Part shown: piece by piece, positions 25,843-34,586 of the stretch | Numbering within the stretch: position 1 is the stretch's first letter | Layout of the letters: the number at the start of each line of letters is the position of its first letter | DNA from: Streptomyces sp. NBC_00154 | Lineage (GTDB): Bacteria; Actinomycetota; Actinomycetes; Streptomycetales; Streptomycetaceae | Assembly: GCF_026342835.1 (NCBI RefSeq) | Contig: NZ_JAPEMI010000002.1 | Coordinates: 1,426,001-1,490,000, forward strand | Direction: 5' to 3' | Length of the DNA: 64,000 nucleotides | Notes under the pieces: generated by a model | Database searches by the model: none | Seen by the model: the letters and a program-made list of their open reading frames with translations, nothing else | Told to the model about the DNA's origin: nothing | Translations under genes and position numbers: made by a program

Positions 25843-26166
25843 TCACGGTGGGGTGGGTTGCAGGGGGATGTCGGCTCTCTCGACTGGTGTGGGGAGCCGG
25901 GCTCCTGGTGGCCGGTCGGCATATCGGTGCTCCTGGAGTGCCAGGAGGTGTTCGGCGAGGCCGGCCAGCTCCGCTGCCGCGGTGTAAATCTGGGAGACAA
26001 GCGCTGTGACCACCGCCGCTGCCTGGTCGGCGGTGTAGAGACCCGTTCCCGGCCCCGTTCCGTGCTCATTGAGCGGCTCGACAGCGTGGCGTGCGGGCTG
26101 GGGGGGAGGGGTCGCCGTTCCACTCGCCGTCTCTTCTCGTGTGCACGGTTTCAGCGTGAGGGTCAA
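25843..26166 (-). CDS. Hypothetical protein with helical C-terminal half
   Basis: TTG 26166 begins TLTLKPCTREETASGTATPP. The 107-residue product has a Pro/Gly-rich N-terminal half and a clear amphipathic helical segment (YTADQAAAVVTALVSQIYTA, AAELAGLAEHLLALQEHRYA) before a Pro-rich tail. It resembles the small accessory proteins of actinomycete plasmids, but I do not recognise a family. No ribosome site of note. The next gene upstream on this strand is the ADF-like gene, 113 bp away. Confidence 0.45.
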   Translation of the reverse strand: MTLTLKPCTREETASGTATPPPQPARHAVEPLNEHGTGPGTGLYTADQAAAVVTALVSQIYTAAAELAGLAEHLLALQEHRYADRPPGARLPTPVERADIPLQPTPP

Positions 26167-26279
26167 CGATCAGGCGGCTAGACTCGGCATCGGCCATCCG
26201 GTGTATTTGCGCCCCGTGCGTGGCGGGTTGGCGTGACCGTGCTGCTGTTCTGGGGCGCAGCCGAGGAGGAGGGGGAGGG

Positions 26280-26666
26280 TCACGAGGTCCGCGAAACGAG
26301 TTCCTCGTACTCCAGGTCGGACAGGTCCGTGGCCTGCACGTAGGCCTGGAAACCGTCGAGCAGATTGCGGAGTGTGTTGCGACTGGTCGAGTGCTCGATC
26401 CTCTGCTCGATCTCCGTGGCCTCGGGACACCAGGAGATCAGCACGATCTTTTCTTTCCGGGTCCCGTCCGTCGTCGCAAAGACCAGGTCGTAGACGACGA
26501 ACCGAGTCTCGGCGGCCGGCAGGGCCTGCAGTAGTTCGTCGTGCGTCAGGTTCCCCTTGAAGTCGGGGATGACGGTCTCCAGGTTGTTGCTGAGCCGGTA
26601 GATCACTGTGTTGACGTGCCGCTTGCTCTTCAGCTCATGAAATGCCTCGATACAGCTGTCTTCCAC
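26280..26666 (-). CDS. ADF/cofilin-domain protein (bacterial actin-depolymerising-factor homologue)
   Basis: The 128-residue protein aligns end to end with eukaryotic ADF/cofilin. EDSCIEAFHELKSKRHVNTV matches the first helix of plant ADF (DDC-KFMELKTKR). LLQALPAAETRFVVYDLVF matches the LP-x-C/E-RY-x-x-x-D strand. IVLISWCPEATEIEQRIEHS matches the F-x-W-x-P-[DE] strand and long actin-binding helix, STSRNTLRNLLDG matches SSKDxxKRxLxG, and YVQATDLSDLEYEELVSRTS matches the C-terminal helix. Gaps are confined to one loop near residue 37. In eukaryotes this fold severs and depolymerises actin. Here the partner is unknown: eukaryotic actin, a bacterial actin-like protein, or none. The GTG start sits where family homology begins and lacks a good ribosome site. 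By hand count about 85% of third positions are G or C, so it is adapted to this genome. Confidence 0.85.
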   Translation of the reverse strand: MEDSCIEAFHELKSKRHVNTVIYRLSNNLETVIPDFKGNLTHDELLQALPAAETRFVVYDLVFATTDGTRKEKIVLISWCPEATEIEQRIEHSTSRNTLRNLLDGFQAYVQATDLSDLEYEELVSRTS

Positions 26667-26926
26667 TGGTTGCGTGGATCTTGATCGGTCTGCTGGCAGG
26701 TGCGATCGCTAAGGCGTTGATGCCGGGTAGGGACCCGGGAGGCTGCCTGATCACGATGCTGATCGGCATCGTCGGCGGTCTTCTCGGCGGCTGGCTGGGA
26801 AAGGTCATCTTCGGCGTGCACTCGATCAGGGGCTTCTTCCATCTCTCCACGTGGATCGCCGCCGTCGTCGGATCCGTCATCGTTCTGGCCATCTACCGGC
26901 TCATCGCAGGACGGCGCATCCACTGA
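26642..26926 (+). CDS. GlsB/YeaQ/YmgE-family stress membrane protein
   Basis: The 94-residue protein has three hydrophobic helices and the family core WILIGLLAGAIAKALMPGRD, PGGCLITMLIGIVGGLLGGW. This is a small membrane protein of the transglycosylase-associated type, usually stress-induced. The only in-frame start is ATG 26642, which lies inside the oppositely oriented ADF-like gene and has no ribosome site. The first nine residues (MPRYSCLPL) are not family-like. The native 5' end has probably been replaced by the recombination joint near 26665. Confidence 0.8.
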   Translation: MPRYSCLPLVAWILIGLLAGAIAKALMPGRDPGGCLITMLIGIVGGLLGGWLGKVIFGVHSIRGFFHLSTWIAAVVGSVIVLAIYRLIAGRRIH

Positions 26927-26958
26927 GGCGCCGGGCCAACGGCGTCGCCGCAGACTCT

Positions 26959-27838
26959 GAGCCTCTTCCAACCTGAGTGTGGGGAAGAGCGGTTGGCGTG
27001 ACGCAACGATGAAACTCCTGGTAGATGGGTTGTCGACCAAGATCAACCTTCTCTGCCAGGAGCTTCGCGTGCTTGTCTACCCATCAGGGTTGGATCTGTC
27101 CGCTTCCGCATTGCGGTTGCTGCGCCGGGAGTTGGCCGCTCGGCGGCGACGGATCGGGACTCGCTGGCGGCGGCTGACCTGCAGCCGTCAGGCGCTGATG
27201 GCTCTGGCCCACCTGCGCTGCGGTCACACGTTCGCCCAGCTCGCGGCCGGGTTCGGCGTCGGCCTGGCCACGGCCCACCGCTACGTCACCGAGGCCGTGG
27301 ACGTCCTGACCGCTCTCGCGCCCACGCTCCAGCAGGCCATGGCCGTCGCCGCGCGCAAGGCGTTCGTGATCCTTGACGGCACCCTGCTGCCCGTCGACCG
27401 CATTGCGGCAGACCGCCCGTTCTACTCGGGCAAGCACAAGAAGCACGGCACGTCCAGGTCCTCACCGACCCGTTCGGCAGGCTCCTGTGGGCCTCGCCAG
27501 TACTGCCGGGCGCCGTCCACGACATCAAGGCCGTCCGCACCCACGGCGTCATCGAGGCCCTCGCCGGGGCCGGGGTGCGATGCTGGGCGGACAAGGCATA
27601 TCAGGGGGCCGGCGGCACGGTCCGCGTCCCCTACCCGCGGCCGCTGGGAGAAGCTCTCCGCAGGCCAGAAAGCCGTCAACCGCGCCCACGCGAAGATCCG
27701 CGCTGTCGGTGAGCAAGCCATGGCCACCCTCAAATCCTGGCGACGGCTGCGCAAGCTCCGCTGCAGCACCACCCGCATAACCGACCTGGTTAGGGCCATC
27801 CTCGCTCTGCAGGTCAACGCCTCAGAATGAAGAGGCAG
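26959..27838 (+). mobile_element. IS5-like insertion element, decayed
   Basis: Imperfect terminal inverted repeats share GCCTCTTC and CTGAG (left end 26959-26977, right end 27821-27838 on the opposite strand). The element of about 880 bp holds one transposase gene with two compensating frameshifts. No target duplication was confirmed. Confidence 0.65.
27009..27830 (+). pseudogene. IS5-like (DDE_Tnp_4) transposase, doubly frameshifted
   Basis: The N-terminal HTH (LMALAHLRCGHTFAQLAAGF, GVGLATAHRYVTEAVDVL) and the first DDE Asp (FVILDGTLLPVDRIA) are in frame. After HKKHG (about 27444) the frame shifts. The expected segment (VQVLTDPFGRLLWASPVLPG, HDIKAVRTHGVIEAL, CWADKAYQG with the second Asp) is in another frame until an extra C near 27647 restores it (RGRWEKLSAGQKAVNRAHAK). 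The element is therefore inactive unless these are sequencing errors. Confidence 0.8.
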
Positions 27839-27897
27839 CACCCTCCGGGACGGGTAAGCAGGTGTTCGAGAAGCCGGAAATCTGGTGCACTGACGGC

Positions 27898-28554
27898 ATG
27901 AAGATCTTGTCCCCCCGTGTCCTGCGAGCCCTTGAACAACTCAATGCCGCCTACCCCTGGGACCACAACGCGCACTACCACCGCTGGATCTTGCGGCAAC
28001 TGCCCAAACGCTTCGACCGCGCCTTGGACATCGGCTCAGGAACTGGGGATCTCGCAAGGCTTCTGGGCCGCCGTGCCAACAAGGTGCTCGGAGTCGACTC
28101 CGATCCAAGAATCGTTGCCCAGGCCCAACACCTGACGTCCCCAGACGCCCCCGTGGCCTTCACCGTCGCCGACGCCATGGCGGACACCCCCTCAGGCCCC
28201 TTCGAAGTCATCACCTGCGTGGCGACAATCCACCACCTGCCGTTCGCCCAGGCACTGACCAGCTTCCGAAGCCTCCTGGCCCCCGGAGGAAGCTTGGTAG
28301 TTGTGGGACTGTCCCGTGCGGAGACCCGAGTGGACTACCTCCTTGGCCTGACGTCGGTCCCACTCAACCCGGCTATGGGCTGGCTGAAGAACAAGGGCAG
28401 GCGCTCTCCACGACCGCTATCGATGACGGCACCGACACGCGCGGCCGACATGACCTTCAAAGATCTTGCCCGTGAAGCCCAGGATCTCCTCCCTGGCGTG
28501 CAACTGCGCCGCCGGCTCTTCTGGCGCTACACGCTCGTATGGCACAACCGGTGA
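27898..28554 (+). CDS. Class I SAM-dependent methyltransferase
   Basis: ATG 27898 gives 218 residues. An in-frame GTG at 27862 is an alternative. Motif I is clear (RALDIGSGTGDLARLLG), followed by VLGVDSDPRIVAQA, FTVADAMADTP (acidic loop) and VITCVATIHHLPF. It belongs to the UbiE/Methyltransf_11-like group that methylates small molecules. The end FWRYTLVWHN is typical of the group. It stands alone, immediately after the IS5-like element, so its original upstream context is lost. Confidence 0.88.
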   Translation: MKILSPRVLRALEQLNAAYPWDHNAHYHRWILRQLPKRFDRALDIGSGTGDLARLLGRRANKVLGVDSDPRIVAQAQHLTSPDAPVAFTVADAMADTPSGPFEVITCVATIHHLPFAQALTSFRSLLAPGGSLVVVGLSRAETRVDYLLGLTSVPLNPAMGWLKNKGRRSPRPLSMTAPTRAADMTFKDLAREAQDLLPGVQLRRRLFWRYTLVWHNR

Positions 28555-28696
28555 AAGCCCGCCGCCAGGACCAGGATCGAACGGCTCTGCGTGTCGCCTC
28601 GGCGCCCAACAAAGCTCACCCTGAGCCCTTCAACTCCGGACGGTCACACTTCGCCACCCATGCCCATGACCAGATTGGAAAAGGCTCTCTGGCCCG

Positions 28697-30433
28697 CAAT
28701 GCCGGTGAGTTAGCGCGTCGGTGCAGGTCAGGCACTTGATAGTGCGGGGTTTGGTTGGGAATATCCCCTGGTGACGTTGCGTGATCCGTCACTTCTGGTG
28801 ACGTGTCGGCGGAGGCCGGGACACGGCAACGGAGTTCCCGGTAGGACAGAAGATCGACCAAGATCCGACTGTCCGCGAGGGAACTCCGTTGGGTACTCAG
28901 TGTGCCATCGTCCGCATGTCGTCTGCCATCACCGAGGGCAGCCAGGCCCCGTTGAACAGGCTGGTGACCCCCACGGACCGGCGCTTTGGCGAGCACGTCC
29001 GTCTCGGCGTGTTGACCGAGGAGATCAGCCCTGAACTGGTTGACGAGGTCGTGGAGTTGACCGGCTGCGGCGAGCGTCGCCGCCGGCTGTTGCCCGCCCG
29101 GGCGGTGGTCTACTTCATCCTGGCGTTGTGCCTGTTCAGCAGCTCCGACAGTGCCGGGCCGCCGGGATACCGGTCGGTCCTGCGCACGTTGACGGAGAAG
29201 CTGCGGCATCTGCCAGGCCTGTGTGTGCAGCGCTTGCCCACCAGCTCGGCCCTGACACGGGCCCGGCAGCGGCTGGGCGACAAGCCGCTGCAGGCGCTGT
29301 TCGAGCGGCGGTGCGGCACGCTGGCCACGACCGTCACTCCGGGCGCGTTCGCCTTCGGGCTGCGGCTGGTCGCCTGGGACGGCACCGCGCTGGATGTCCC
29401 CGACACCCCGGCAAACGCTGCTGAGTTCGGTTTCACCGGCAAGGGTGGTGTCAACCAGAGCGGACACCCACAGGTCCGCCTGATGGCCCTGACCGAATGC
29501 GGCACCCACGCCCTGGTCGACGCGGCCTCGACGCCGTGGCCAGGTTCAGCGAGCACAAGCTCGCCCGCCGGCTGCTGGCCTCCCTGCGAGGGGACATGCT
29601 GCTGCTGGCCGACCGCAACTTCGCCGGATACCAGCTGTGGGGCCTGGCCCGCGCCACCGGCGCCCACCTGGCCTGGCGGATCAAGAAGAACCTGGTCTTC
29701 GTGCCGCTGCGGGTGCTGTCCGACGGGTCCTACCTGTCCATCATGCGCACGCCCGCGGAGAACATCCGCCACGGTCAGGCCCGCGCGGCCGGACGCACCC
29801 TGACCGAGCCGCCCCGGGGACACCTGGTACGGATCATCGAGTACACCGTGACCATCCACCCACAGGCCGGCCCACCCCGCACCGAGACGTTCCGGCTGGT
29901 CACCAGCCTGCTGGACCACCGCCTCGCCCCGGCCCACCAGCTGGCGAGGGCATATCACCAGCGGTGGGAGATCGAAAACGGATTCGCGGAACTCAAGAAC
30001 CGCCTGCGCGGCGCCGGATTCATCCTGCGCTCCAAGGCGCCCGAGCTGATCTACCAGGAGATCTACGCCCTTCTCACCGTCTACCAGGCACTATGCGCAC
30101 TGCAGACGCGCGCGGCAGAACACGGCGGGACCGATCCTGACCGGATCTCCTTCACCGTCACGGTGCAGCTCGCCCGGCTGGCCGTCGCCGCCCAGGCCGC
30201 AGCCGACGTCACCACACTGGCCGCCGCCCGCCGCGAAGCCACCACAGAGCTCTTGGCCGCCCTCCTGCCGCCCCGGCGCAACCGGCAGTGCCAGCGCATC
30301 AAGAAGCCGTCCAAGAACACCTTCGAGGTCAGAAAACGGGACCAGACCCGCACTCCCAGTAACGTCCGCTACACACTCAAAGTCACCAAGCACCCCACCT
30401 GACCTGCACCGACGCGCTAACTCACCGGCATTG
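28697..30433 (+). mobile_element. IS4-family insertion sequence with 10-bp target duplication
   Basis: Perfect 36-bp terminal inverted repeats begin CAATGCCGGTGAGTTAGCGC (28697-28732, complement at 30398-30433). The element is flanked by an exact 10-bp direct repeat CTCTGGCCCG (28687-28696 and 30434-30443). Identical ends and an intact duplication point to a recent insertion, although the transposase reading frame is broken once. Confidence 0.9.
28889..30402 (+). pseudogene. IS4-family transposase, one frameshift
   Basis: The first frame covers the N-terminal domain (LLPARAVVYFILALCLFSSS, PPGYRSVLRTLTEKLRHLPG), the first DDE Asp (LVAWDGTALDVPDTP) and reads to DAA. One T is missing near 29530. 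The second frame continues DAVARFSEHKLARRLLASLR, LLLADRNFAGY (second Asp) and the YREK-type signature YHQRWEIENGFAELKNRLRG with the catalytic Glu. Adding one base restores a protein of about 500 residues. Start TTG 28889 or ATG 28916. Confidence 0.85.
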
Positions 30434-30768
30434 CTCTGGCCCGGCATCGAGAGCCTCGTGGCGAGCGCACCGGTGGCTGGGCAGTCGCCAGCGTCTGCGG
30501 CGCTGTACGTCGTTGTACCTGCGGGGTCGCGCACCGGAAGCGTGATTGAGATTGTCGAAATGGGCTTTGCCGGGTGCTCCGTCCGGGGCACCACGCCCCC
30601 ATCCTCAATCTAAAGAGTTCTACCCGTCGGCCTGTTGCCTGTTTTGTTCGAGATGCGTGAGGCGCAGGGACGGTACTGCATGCCCACACTGAGGCATAAG
30701 AAACACATAAATGTCGGACGCATGACGGCGTGATACAAGGGCACACGCTGCTCTGCAGGTTGATAACT

Positions 30769-30939
30769 ATGGTTCCCCTACTTCTCGTTCTTCTGCTTGC
30801 CCTGCTTCTTTTCGGTGCCGGCTTCGCGCTGAAGGCCCTGTGGATCGTCGCCGTTGTTTTGCTGGCTGTCTGGCTGCTCGGATTTGCCATGCGTTCTGTT
30901 GGAGCCGGTGGTCGTCGTGGCCGTTGGTACCGCTGGTAG
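30769..30939 (+). CDS. Small hydrophobic membrane protein
   Basis: The 56-residue product is almost entirely one to two membrane helices (VPLLLVLLLALLLFGAGFAL, WIVAVVLLAVWLLGFAM) with a basic, aromatic tail (RRGRWYRW). Similar short 'hydrophobic protein' genes are common in Streptomyces and have no known function. AGG lies ten bases upstream of ATG 30769. The 325 bp between the IS4 element and this gene, and 30940-31330 downstream, hold nothing I can assign. Confidence 0.7.
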   Translation: MVPLLLVLLLALLLFGAGFALKALWIVAVVLLAVWLLGFAMRSVGAGGRRGRWYRW

Positions 30940-31378
30940 AGATGCAGTCTCAGCCCCGCATTTTTCTGCCTGGAAGGTGCGCTGTGCGCGCAGGGAACCG
31001 TGGACCGCCGAACACAGTAGACCTCTCAGGCATTCCGAGATTCGGTTGCGATAGGCCGCGTGGTGGCCCCGCCATCCACCCACGCTTTCGCACCGTGATG
31101 GCGGCCGGGCACTGCTTCACGACAAGCAGTTGTGCGGGAGAACCGGCAAGTGGTGGCGTCAGACCCTGCCTGGGTCCATCCGTCTCCCGCCCGACACTTC
31201 GTCTCGCCGAATGCAACGGCGGGGAGCAGCCGCGCGTCTGACGGGCGAGTGTCCGGTAGCGACCAATCGTGCCTCTCTCCTGTCCCCCGTGAACAGAACT
31301 GCGTACGGAGTGATCGTGATGCTTGCCGCTGCCTGCTCGCCGGTGTTGCGGTGCTGCCCGGACTTCTACGACTGGTAT

Positions 31379-31456
31379 TGGTTCGTACCGCCAGCCCGGC
31401 CCCTCGGGCAGCGTCGGGACCGCCTGGGCCAGCGCCACCTTGATCGGGAACTCCAC
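31379..31456 (-). pseudogene. ATP-dependent DNA ligase N-terminal scrap
   Basis: The minus strand reads VEFPIKVALAQAVPTLPEGP then GWRYEP, the opening of LigD/LigC-type ATP-dependent DNA ligases just before the KxDG nucleotidyl motif. The frame then leaves the family before the catalytic Lys. Nothing else of the ligase is nearby. Confidence 0.45.
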
Positions 31457-31833
31457 ACTGCCGATCCTGCAAGCCCCGCCATTCCACGGCGCGCCGGGCG
31501 GTCCGTACGGTCTTATGCGCCTGTCACCCTGCCTCGGATGGCAGCCCTGGCACGCCTCGATGTCCGGCTCGGCCAGCGCGATGAACCGGTTCCGAGGCGC
31601 TCCGTATCCCTGTGGAAGTCCGCGGCATACAAACGGGTGATCCCAGGACCGCCGTCGGCCCGGGCGGCGCACAGGGTCTGAAGGGTGTGGGTGGCGCGCC
31701 CCCGCCGCCCTGCACCCGGCTCAACGAGCGCCTCTCTGGACGACAGAACGGCGTCGCCGTCTGAACGGGTGGAGATCCAGCGAGCGGCTTGTGGTGGGTG
31801 TCCGGCGGCGGGTTGCTGAGGGCGGCGGAAATA

Positions 31834-32109
31834 ATGGTCGGTATGGGGAAAAACTGGGTGTATCAGTTCCGGGGCGGCCCGGAGTGCGAGGTTCTCGAGA
31901 TCCTGGCTGAACAGGACGGGAGGCCCCGGCAGATCCTGGTAAGGCAGTGTCCCGACGGCGACGGCCTGGTGGACGGATACGTCCTGCAGCACGCCCACGC
32001 GCCGACGCGGGCTGCCGTCTACACCTGGGTGCGGCGCGGCAACTCAATCCGGTTTCCGCTTATCTGCTGGAGCTCCTGGCCGAGGTCTGCCCGAAGGAGA
32101 GTGCCTGGT
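31834..32109 (+). pseudogene. Hypothetical protein, probably frameshifted
   Basis: ATG 31834 (GGAAATA upstream) or ATG 31843 begins GKNWVYQFRGGPECEVLEIL, and the frame continues through QILVRQCPDGDGLVDGYVLQ. Near 32040 the sensible continuation (LNPVSAYLLELLAEVCPKES, stop at 32107-32109) is in another frame, whereas the literal frame runs on to 32481 with low-complexity residues. No family recognised. Confidence 0.35.
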
Positions 32110-32504
32110 AGATCTATGACGAACGGATGGATGGCACCGCTCGGGGACTCGGATGCGGCACGTGAGGAACGTGATCGTGGAGACAGCAGAGCTGAAGAGC
32201 AAGATTCACGGCCGGCCCTGGCCGTCCGGGAGGCCAACCGTGCCGGTGCGCAGGCCACAGGCCGTCGTCCACAGCGGCACCGGCACCTGGTCCGTGATGG
32301 TCGTCGCACCGCGGCCCTGGTGGTCGGCATCTTCCTGGGCATGCCATCGCCAAGAGATGACCCGGCCCCGCGGCGGGGTTCGCCGACGGCCGCATCCGGC
32401 GCCGACGGGCCCCGACGGCCGGAACCGGGACTGCCCCCGTTTGCCTATTTTTATGTCAGTTTTAGGCTAGATGTTGGGTAAACAGCTCTCTTTCGGAGGC
32501 CATC

Positions 32505-32987
32505 ATGGCGTCAACCCATCGCGCACCCATCGAGGAGCACCCCGACCTGATGGAACTGCGTGCCCGGCACGAGCGCGCAGCCGCCACCCCACGAGCCCAG
32601 ATGATCGAGGCCCTGGCTCTCATAACCGGCCTCTACCTTGCGGCATCACCCTGGATAGCCGGCTTCAACGGCTTCACCACCCTTGCCGTCAACAACCTCA
32701 TCGCGGGCATCGCCTACATGCTGCTCCTCGGCGGCCTGGGCACCTCCTACGAGCGCACCCACTCCATGGCCTGGGCCGCCGCCGTCATCGGCATCTGGAC
32801 CTGCGTAGCTCCCTGGGTAGTCGCAGGCGACGTCGCCCACACCCGCTCCATCACCAGCAACCTCATCACCGGCGTCATCGCCACCCTCCTCGCCCTCGCC
32901 GCCGCCTCCGCGGCCCGCGACCGCACCGACAATCGCGGCACCCGCCCCGGCGCACGAGAGCACCGCACCATGCCCGGCGACCGCTGA
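32505..32987 (+). CDS. SPW-repeat membrane protein
   Basis: GGAGG precedes ATG 32505. The 160-residue protein has four hydrophobic helices and two SPW-type repeats (YLAASPWIAGFNG and CVAPWVVAGD), each followed by a helix, which is the signature of the SPW-repeat family of actinobacterial and rhizobial inner-membrane proteins of unknown function. The soluble N- and C-terminal tails are charged. It starts the stress-protein island that includes cold-shock and hemerythrin genes. Confidence 0.88.
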   Translation: MASTHRAPIEEHPDLMELRARHERAAATPRAQMIEALALITGLYLAASPWIAGFNGFTTLAVNNLIAGIAYMLLLGGLGTSYERTHSMAWAAAVIGIWTCVAPWVVAGDVAHTRSITSNLITGVIATLLALAAASAARDRTDNRGTRPGAREHRTMPGDR

Positions 32988-33125
32988 CACCGCCACCGCC
33001 GGCCCCCTCATTCCCGCTTGGCTTTTCCGCCCCCTCCCCGGAAGGGGCGGATTGCCGTCCGTCACGGCCCCGCTGACCGGGCAAGACTGGACGAGCCTCG
33101 GACGCCGAAAGCGCCTCCGACTACG

Positions 33126-33560
33126 GTCGGGGGCTTTGTCGCGCCTCTGCGGTGAGGAGTCGCAGGATAGACGAGGCGCGCGCGCCCGGGTACCGCTGAG
33201 CTTGCGCCCCCGCCCTATGGCGGGGGCTTCGCCGCTCCCCCAGATGCGGCGGGTGACCTCCTGCGCGACGGTGAAAAGAGCACTGACCTCACTCCCCTCC
33301 AGCCATGATCGTCAAGATGCTGCATGAAAAGGGCCTGAGGTCCGAGCACGCCTACTGCGCCGGCTTCCTCTCGATCGGCTTGTCCGTCGCCTCGTGGTTC
33401 GGGTCGATGAAAATCGAGCCCCTTGGGGCGGCTCGTGCGGACCGCTGCGGCATTTTCGTCGGCGAGTGGGCGCCGACGTTCTTCGCTATGGGCCTGGCCC
33501 TCGCGAACTACGAGCACAACCACGAGCACCAGACGGAGTCGCCGGACTTTGACTGAATGA
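33126..33560 (+). repeat. Inverted duplication, copy A (intact)
   Basis: This segment recurs, inverted and diverged, at about 35820-36240. The shared stretch starts at GTCGGGGGCTTTGTCGC, includes CCCAGATGCGGCGGGTGACC and extends through the small membrane gene. Copy A carries about 35 extra bases near 33150. The two copies flank about 2.3 kb holding the cold-shock, hemerythrin, CBS and DUF2071 genes. Confidence 0.8.
33305..33556 (+). CDS. Small membrane protein (duplicated gene, intact copy)
   Basis: The 83-residue product has two hydrophobic stretches (AYCAGFLSIGLSVASWFGSM, GIFVGEWAPTFFAMGLALAN) and an acidic, His-rich tail (YEHNHEHQTE). It resembles small actinobacterial membrane proteins of unknown function. 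ATG 33305 has CTCC-rich sequence but no strong ribosome site. A second copy with an in-frame stop lies inverted at 35858-36109, supporting this as a real gene. Confidence 0.65.
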   Translation: MIVKMLHEKGLRSEHAYCAGFLSIGLSVASWFGSMKIEPLGAARADRCGIFVGEWAPTFFAMGLALANYEHNHEHQTESPDFD

Positions 33561-33854
33561 CGCATGAGGTACCGGCCGGGGTGAAAGGCTATGCGTCACG
33601 CCGAGAATCTCCCCGTCTGCAGGCACCCGGCGTCAGATGGGTGGCCAGGCCTTGGACGCATGAAAGCGCGAGCATCACATCCTGGACGCATGAGCGGGTG
33701 GGAGATTGGTGCAGCCGCCGAGGTCGAAGGAGCGGTCTGCCGGAGTGGTGTCCAGCCACTCTGCCCGCATGGCGGCGAGCCTCAGAGGGCCGCGGCTGGC
33801 CGGGCCGACTCGGTCTTCTACCCCCAGGTGTGAGCCCCGCCGGGGAGCGCTGGA

Positions 33855-33902
33855 GCACGTGCGTGGGTGCCGCCGTGGGGGGTTCGGAACACACGCACGT
33901 GC
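33855..33902. repeat. 11-bp inverted repeat in intergenic region
   Basis: GCACGTGCGTG (33855-33865) and its complement CACGCACGTGC (33892-33902) are separated by 26 bases. The 600-bp region 33557-34163 holds no supported gene, so this may be an operator or hairpin in the long leader region before the cold-shock gene. Confidence 0.35.
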
Positions 33903-34163
33903 CGTCGGGCTCAACGCACCCCCTGCCCGCCACGTCACGCCGCCGAACGGTGGATTCGGGCCCCTCTCCGCCTGTGCGTTCTCGCGATGAGGGCGGGTGA
34001 ACCGGGGTAGCGTCAAGACCAGCTGTCATGGTTCCGAAGTACCCGTCGCCCGTGAGCGCGAGTTCACGGGCGGCCCTGCTGTTCACAGTCTCTGAGGGCC
34101 AGGGCGATCACCTCCGGCCCCGCACGGTGCGGGACCGGCTTCGAGTCCCCTTGGAGGACAAAG

Positions 34164-34367
34164 ATGGCCAGCGGAACCGTCAAGTGGTTCAACGCGGAAA
34201 AGGGCTTCGGCTTCATCGAGCAGGACGGCGGCGGCCCGGACGTCTTCGCCCACTACTCGAACATCGCCGCCCAGGGTTTCCGTGAGCTCCAGGAAGGCCA
34301 AAGGGTGAACTTCGACATCACCCAGGGCCAGAAGGGCCCCCAGGCCGAGAACATCACCCCCGCCTGA
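34164..34367 (+). CDS. Cold-shock protein (CspA family)
   Basis: GGAGG precedes ATG 34164. The 67-residue protein is a canonical cold-shock domain: [20 protein letters not shown] contains RNP1 (KGFGFI) and VFAHYSNI contains RNP2 (VFAHY). It binds single-stranded RNA/DNA and acts as an RNA chaperone. It is monocistronic, with a GC-rich hairpin just downstream, and lies in the stress island between the inverted repeats. Confidence 0.95.
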   Translation: MASGTVKWFNAEKGFGFIEQDGGGPDVFAHYSNIAAQGFRELQEGQRVNFDITQGQKGPQAENITPA

Positions 34368-34379
34368 GCTGTATCCGTA

Positions 34380-34419
34380 ACGACGCCCGCCCCGCGACAG
34401 GCTCGCCGGGGAGGGCGTC
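34380..34419 (+). terminator. Terminator hairpin after cold-shock gene
   Basis: CGACGCCC and GGGCGTCG form perfect outer arms with a GC-rich inner stem (CCCCGCG/CGCCGGGG, imperfect), beginning 12 bases after the stop. No T-run follows, as usual in high-GC actinomycetes. Confidence 0.7.
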
Positions 34420-34586
34420 GTGCGTCAGGGCTCAGATCTGCTGCCACCCGGTCTGCTCGGGGGGGTGCAAAGTTACGCCGGACGCCCCAGCGTGCCGCGC
34501 TGCTGCGCGTGTTGAAGAGCTTCGGGGGTACGCGTGTGGAACGGTGAGCTGGCTTCGGCTCATGCCCTACAAGTGGAAGGATTTTT

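Noticed and set aside
34128-34155. TTCGAGTCCCC before the cold-shock gene as a tRNA 3' end
   Set aside because: No cloverleaf is possible. The segment is the leader with the GGAGG site of the cold-shock gene.
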